From: Thiofaba sp039822285
Lineage (GTDB): Bacteria; Pseudomonadota; Gammaproteobacteria; Halothiobacillales; Halothiobacillaceae
Direction of reading: 5' to 3'
Length of the DNA: 64,000 nucleotides
Assembly: GCF_039822285.1 (NCBI RefSeq)
Contig: NZ_JBAJEY010000001.1
Location: 124,001-188,000, forward strand
Part shown: positions 61,016 through 64,000 of the stretch, piece by piece
Numbering within the stretch: the first letter of the stretch is position 1
Layout of the letters: each line of letters opens with the position of its first letter
Notes under the pieces: model-generated
The model's database searches: none
Seen by the model: only the letters and a program-made list of their open reading frames with translations
What the model was told of the DNA's origin: nothing
Made by a program: the position numbers and the translations under genes

Positions 61016-61669
61016 ATGGTTGAGAAGATCCGCGTCTCTCTGTGGGACATCTTTTCATTCTTTCTCACAGGGTTCCTCGCAGCGATCCTCGTCGCGATCC
61101 TCGTTGTCATATACAGCCCCGCTACACCGAAGGATTTTTTTAACGGCCTGTCCGCACTGCCGACGGCAATTACGATTGTTGCAGCGCCTCTGGCATTGAC
61201 GCTGCTCGGAATGGTCATCGAGCCGTTCGCAAACTACTTTGATCGGTACGTTTCGAAGTTCATCTTTAGCTGGGTTTTAAAGCCTAAAGATAAGCACTCA
61301 GACGAGGAATATATTCTGGAAGCAGAGATTCGTTCGCGATACCTCGGGTCATTAAACGGAAAGATCTCCAATCCGTACGCCATCTGCAAAGAATACGTGG
61401 AGACAAAGCAGTTGAGCACTACTTTCATGGTCTTTCTCTCGAGGTATGGTTTCTATCGGAACTGTGCGTTCCTGGCGGTGGTTTCCGGCTTTTCGGTGCT
61501 CGCTCTCGAGAAGTCTTGGGTTATTGGAGGCGCAAGCCTTGTTGTGTGCCTCCTCGCCGCTGCCATCTTCAAACGCCGGGCGGAGGACTTCTACAGCTAC
61601 ATGGCACCGGCCGTGTATAGAGCCTTCCTCATAGACAAGCTTCAATGGGTGCCCCGCGATGGGGCATAA
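61016..61669 (+). CDS. membrane protein of unknown function
   Basis: This protein of 217 residues has two predicted helices near the N terminus (about 13-33 and 47-67) and two near residues 143-180. A charged cytoplasmic stretch (KPKDKHSDEEYILEAEIRSRYL) lies between the pairs. I do not recognise the family. Base use is AT-richer than the core genes. GTTAGGC lies 62 bases before the start, and its stop codon is within the left end of an attC-like palindrome, an arrangement seen in integron cassettes. Confidence 0.72.
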   Translation: MVEKIRVSLWDIFSFFLTGFLAAILVAILVVIYSPATPKDFFNGLSALPTAITIVAAPLALTLLGMVIEPFANYFDRYVSKFIFSWVLKPKDKHSDEEYILEAEIRSRYLGSLNGKISNPYAICKEYVETKQLSTTFMVFLSRYGFYRNCAFLAVVSGFSVLALEKSWVIGGASLVVCLLAAAIFKRRAEDFYSYMAPAVYRAFLIDKLQWVPRDGA

Positions 61670-61709
61670 CCAGCCCATGCAGCGGCCGCTGCATGGGCGA
61701 CGTTAGAAC
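61664..61709. other. attC-like palindrome (possible integron recombination site)
   Basis: GCATAAC at 61664-61670 resembles an attC R-prime-prime box, and GTTAGAAC at 61702-61709 a GTTRRRY box. Between them is a perfect 26-bp palindrome (61673-61685 with 61686-61698) with short unpaired spacers CA and GAC. The element is shorter than common attC sites (about 57 bp or more), has no loop, and its right box departs from consensus at the last position. The next small gene starts 4 bases after it, as cassette genes often do. No integrase is in the window. Confidence 0.4.
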
Positions 61710-61712
61710 ACT

Positions 61713-61928
61713 ATGCCACTCAAGAGCGGATTCAACGTGCACGAAGGAACCGCCACATACCGCGTGGAAAATGAAGAGCTTGCGGAGCATGTCAATCTCT
61801 ATGGGCTGGAGAGCCTTATCCCCGGCAGGGCGTGCTGTGGCTTGTCCTGCATGTACATCAGGACGCCCAGAGACTTGATACACGCGGCTCGCTCATTGAA
61901 AATTCTGCGGAATTCATCCCCTTATTAA
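61713..61928 (+). CDS. small hypothetical protein, possible cassette gene
   Basis: This open frame encodes 71 residues, starts 4 bases after the attC-like palindrome, and is not matched to any family by eye. It has a cysteine cluster (RACCGLSCM). The neighbouring base composition is AT-richer than the flanking core genes. It could be a real cassette gene or a chance frame. There is no strong ribosome-binding site because the palindrome ends directly before it. Confidence 0.4.
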   Translation: MPLKSGFNVHEGTATYRVENEELAEHVNLYGLESLIPGRACCGLSCMYIRTPRDLIHAARSLKILRNSSPY

Positions 61929-62011
61929 AGGGGTGAGAGACAACAACAAGCACACGCTCTGCAGGTGAGACGGCGACCAGCCCCAATACCAAGCCTCATT
62001 CAGGACGCCCA

Positions 62012-63454
62012 ATGCTCGCCACCTTTGTCATCCTTTATCTCGTCCTCTCCATTGCCATCGGCCTGATCGCCGCGCGGCACGTGCATTCGGCGGGGGACTA
62101 CATCACCGCCGGGCGCAGCCTGCCGATCTACATCGTCACGGCGATGGTGTTCGCCACCTGGTTCGGGGCGGAGACGGTGCTGGGCATCCCGGCGACCTTC
62201 CAGGAGGAAAATCTTGGCGGGCTGATCTCGGACCCGTTCGGCGCGGCGATCTGCCTGATCCTGTTCGGCCTCTTCTTCGCCAAGAAGCTGTACCGCCTGA
62301 ACCTTCTGACCATCGGGGACTTCTATCGCAAGCGCTATAACCGCAAGGTGGAGGTGATCACGGGCATCGCGATCGCATTGTCTTACCTTGGCTGGGTGTC
62401 GGCGCAGATCACCGCGCTGGGCGTGGTGTTCAACGTGCTGTCGGAAGGGGCGATTACCCAGGCGCAGGGGATCATGATCGGCGCGGCGGTGGTGTTCATC
62501 TACACCGTCGTCGGCGGCATGTGGTCGGTGGCGATGACGACCTTCTTCCAGATGATCGTGATCGTGCTCGGGCTGTTCTACATCGCCTGGCTGGTCAGCG
62601 GCATGACCGGTGGGGTGTGGCCTGTGGTGGAGCACGCGGCACACGCCGAGAAGTTCGTGTTCTGGCCGGAGCTGAGTGCGGTGGCCTGGCTGGCGTTCAT
62701 CTCCGCGTTCCTGACCGTGGCGTTCGGTTCCATCCCGCAGCAGGACGTGTTTCAACGCGCCAACTCGTCGAAGAGCGCGGGCGTGGCGATGTGGGGCGCG
62801 ATCCTGGGAGGCGTGTTCTACCTGCTGTTCGCCGCCGTGCCGCTGTACCTGACCTATTCGGCCAACCTGATTGATCCAGGTCTGGTGCAGCGCCTGTTGT
62901 CCACGGATGCCGAAAGCATCCTGCCGGAGCTGATCAAGGGCCACCTGCCGTTGATCGCGCAGGTGATTTTCTACGGCGCGCTGCTGGCAGTGATCATGAG
63001 CACGGCGTCCGGCACCCTGCTGGCACCGTCCGTGACCCTGTCGGAGAACGTGCTCAAGGGTTGGCTATTCAAGGACGTGAAGGACACGGACATGCTGCGT
63101 ATCACGCGTTTCGTGGTGGCGGTGTTTGCCATGGCGGTGACGTTGTACGCGCTGTGGGCCCTGGAGAACGAGACCGGCATCCACGCCATGGTGGAGGCCT
63201 CCTACAAGGTGACCCTGGTGGTGGCCTTCGCGCCGCTGGTGTTCGGTTTGTACTGGAAGCGCGCCAGCACTTTGGGGGTCTATGTTTCCATCGCCGCGGG
63301 CCTTTCGGTCTGGCTGCCGCTGGAGTTCGTCATGCCGGATGCGGAGATCTCCCCGCATTTCTGGGGCTTCCTCGCCTCGATGGCCGGCATGGTTGTGGGG
63401 TCGTTGATGCGACCGGCTGGGCATGTCGCGAAGGCGCGCCCTGAGGCATCATGA
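62012..63454 (+). CDS. sodium:solute symporter family protein
   Basis: This membrane transporter of 480 residues is in the solute:sodium symporter family, with about twelve to thirteen helices. It has VFATWFGAETVLGIPATFQEENLGGLISDPFGAAICLILFG, YTVVGGMWSVAMTTFFQMIV, PQQDVFQRANSSKSA and ALLAVIMSTASGTLLAPS, the family motifs. Substrate is unknown; acetate, proline and others are possible. It starts after the AT-rich island and ends 53 bases before the PhnA-like gene. Confidence 0.92.
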   Translation: MLATFVILYLVLSIAIGLIAARHVHSAGDYITAGRSLPIYIVTAMVFATWFGAETVLGIPATFQEENLGGLISDPFGAAICLILFGLFFAKKLYRLNLLTIGDFYRKRYNRKVEVITGIAIALSYLGWVSAQITALGVVFNVLSEGAITQAQGIMIGAAVVFIYTVVGGMWSVAMTTFFQMIVIVLGLFYIAWLVSGMTGGVWPVVEHAAHAEKFVFWPELSAVAWLAFISAFLTVAFGSIPQQDVFQRANSSKSAGVAMWGAILGGVFYLLFAAVPLYLTYSANLIDPGLVQRLLSTDAESILPELIKGHLPLIAQVIFYGALLAVIMSTASGTLLAPSVTLSENVLKGWLFKDVKDTDMLRITRFVVAVFAMAVTLYALWALENETGIHAMVEASYKVTLVVAFAPLVFGLYWKRASTLGVYVSIAAGLSVWLPLEFVMPDAEISPHFWGFLASMAGMVVGSLMRPAGHVAKARPEAS

Positions 63455-63507
63455 TTTTCTGATATGATTTGCGGACTTTTTTTATCTTTTCTTATTGAAG
63501 GTTGACC

Positions 63508-63852
63508 ATGTCCGCTCTGCCGAACTGCCCGAAATGCGGCTCTGAATACACCTACGAGGATGGCACCATGCTCGTTTGCCCGGAGTGCGGGCATGAGTGG
63601 GCCAAGGACGCTGCTCCAGCCGAAGAGGCCAGCGATGTGCTGGTGGTCAAGGATGCGAACGGCAATATCCTGCAGGACGGCGACACGGTGACCGTGATCA
63701 AGGACCTGAAGGTCAAGGGTTCGTCCCTCGTGGTGAAAGTGGGCACCAAGGTGAAGGGTATCCGTCTGGTGGAGGGCGACCACAACATCGACTGCAAGAT
63801 CGACGGCATCGGGCCGATGAGCCTGAAGTCGGAGTTCGTGAAGAAGGGCTGA
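63508..63852 (+). CDS. PhnA/YjdM-like zinc-ribbon protein
   Basis: This protein of 114 residues has an N-terminal zinc ribbon (C7, C10, C24, C27 in CPKC and CPEC) followed by the PhnA domain with DGDTVTVIKDLKVKGSSLVVKVGTKVKGIRLVEGDHNIDCKIDGIG. In E. coli it was named for phosphonate genes, but its role in phosphonate use is doubtful. AAGG lies upstream of the ATG at 63508. Confidence 0.92.
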   Translation: MSALPNCPKCGSEYTYEDGTMLVCPECGHEWAKDAAPAEEASDVLVVKDANGNILQDGDTVTVIKDLKVKGSSLVVKVGTKVKGIRLVEGDHNIDCKIDGIGPMSLKSEFVKKG

Positions 63853-63867
63853 TGCGCCCAGGCTCCC

Positions 63868-64000
63868 TCAAAGCCTCCGGCTGACCCGCACCAGGTCTTC
63901 GTCCGATTCCAGCATCTGGCGGCTGAAGCCGAGCCGTTCCGCCAGCGCCAGCATGGAGCGGTTGCGCGGAAGCACCTCGCCAATCAGCTCGCGCACGCCA
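63868..64000 (-). CDS. C-terminal end of a GNAT acetyltransferase (partial)
   Basis: The visible end reads GVRELIGEVLPRNRSMLALAERLGF then SRQMLESDEDLVRVSRRL. This matches the last strand and helix of a GNAT domain, as in Pat/YfiQ-type acyl-CoA synthetase-like protein acetyltransferases (GEVLxxNxxMLxLAxxLGF). The start is beyond the right edge. It converges with the PhnA-like gene. Confidence 0.75.
   Translation of the reverse strand, partial: GVRELIGEVLPRNRSMLALAERLGFSRQMLESDEDLVRVSRRL

Overview
The window is a GC-rich stretch of bacterial chromosome, packed with genes on both strands and with short intergenic gaps. The gene content and order point to a gammaproteobacterium. The map-glnD, dapC-dapD and yffB-dapE blocks, the YciO/YciI/YciB genes, MnmC and the cobalamin gene set all fit that group. 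An N-acetylglutaminylglutamine (NAGGN) amidotransferase suggests some osmotic or salt stress tolerance. I cannot name the genus. No integrase, transposase, prophage or CRISPR array is visible.

Layout. 0-9.3 kb holds a truncated and frameshifted CBS-PAS-GGDEF-EAL protein, glnS, a 7Fe ferredoxin, two repeat-filled gaps, mutS and pncC. 9.4-13.8 kb holds a universal stress protein, a PilZ-GGDEF pair, and a divergent yjbQ-mnmC pair. 13.8-22.9 kb is a long leftward run: response regulator, histidine kinase, yffB, dapE, uppP, a DUF2868 membrane protein, its DUF3482 GTPase partner, and asnO. 23.0-30.5 kb is a rightward metal-efflux group, a CzcCBA-like RND system followed by an MFS transporter and a VIT-family transporter. 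It is divergent from the two-component system that probably controls it. 30.7-40.6 kb resumes the leftward lysine/nitrogen genes (map, glnD, rluA, dapC, dapD), interrupted by a VOC protein, a Kef-type antiporter, a Spy-like periplasmic protein and a secretin-like periplasmic protein.

40.7-52.5 kb has a tRNA-Ser(UGA) gene and then a compact leftward B12 locus. A cobalamin riboswitch precedes btuB and a terminator. After these come cobO, cbiB, cobD, cobQ, cobU, cobT, cobC, cobS, btuF, btuC and btuD, nearly all overlapping by a few bases. Together they take up corrinoids and complete them to adenosylcobalamin. No corrin-ring genes are present here. 52.6-60.5 kb holds housekeeping genes: a Tim44-like protein, a cNMP-binding protein, a parvulin lipoprotein, yciI, yciB, yciO, an M50 protease, scpA, scpB and pgm. 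60.5-62.0 kb is a visibly AT-richer island with three small unassigned genes and a palindrome resembling an integron attC site. The right end has a sodium:solute symporter, a PhnA-like zinc-ribbon protein and the tail of a GNAT acetyltransferase.

The main structure not explained by genes is a set of dispersed repeats. There are at least three families: GTAGGAGC-type REP/REPIN elements, arrays of perfect hairpins built on GTTGAAAAAGGGC and GGCCGTTGAA arms, and C/G-rich CCCTCTCCC-type elements. One of the last type lies in frame inside cobQ. The attC-like site, the repeats within repeats and the in-frame cobQ element are the best candidates for follow-up.
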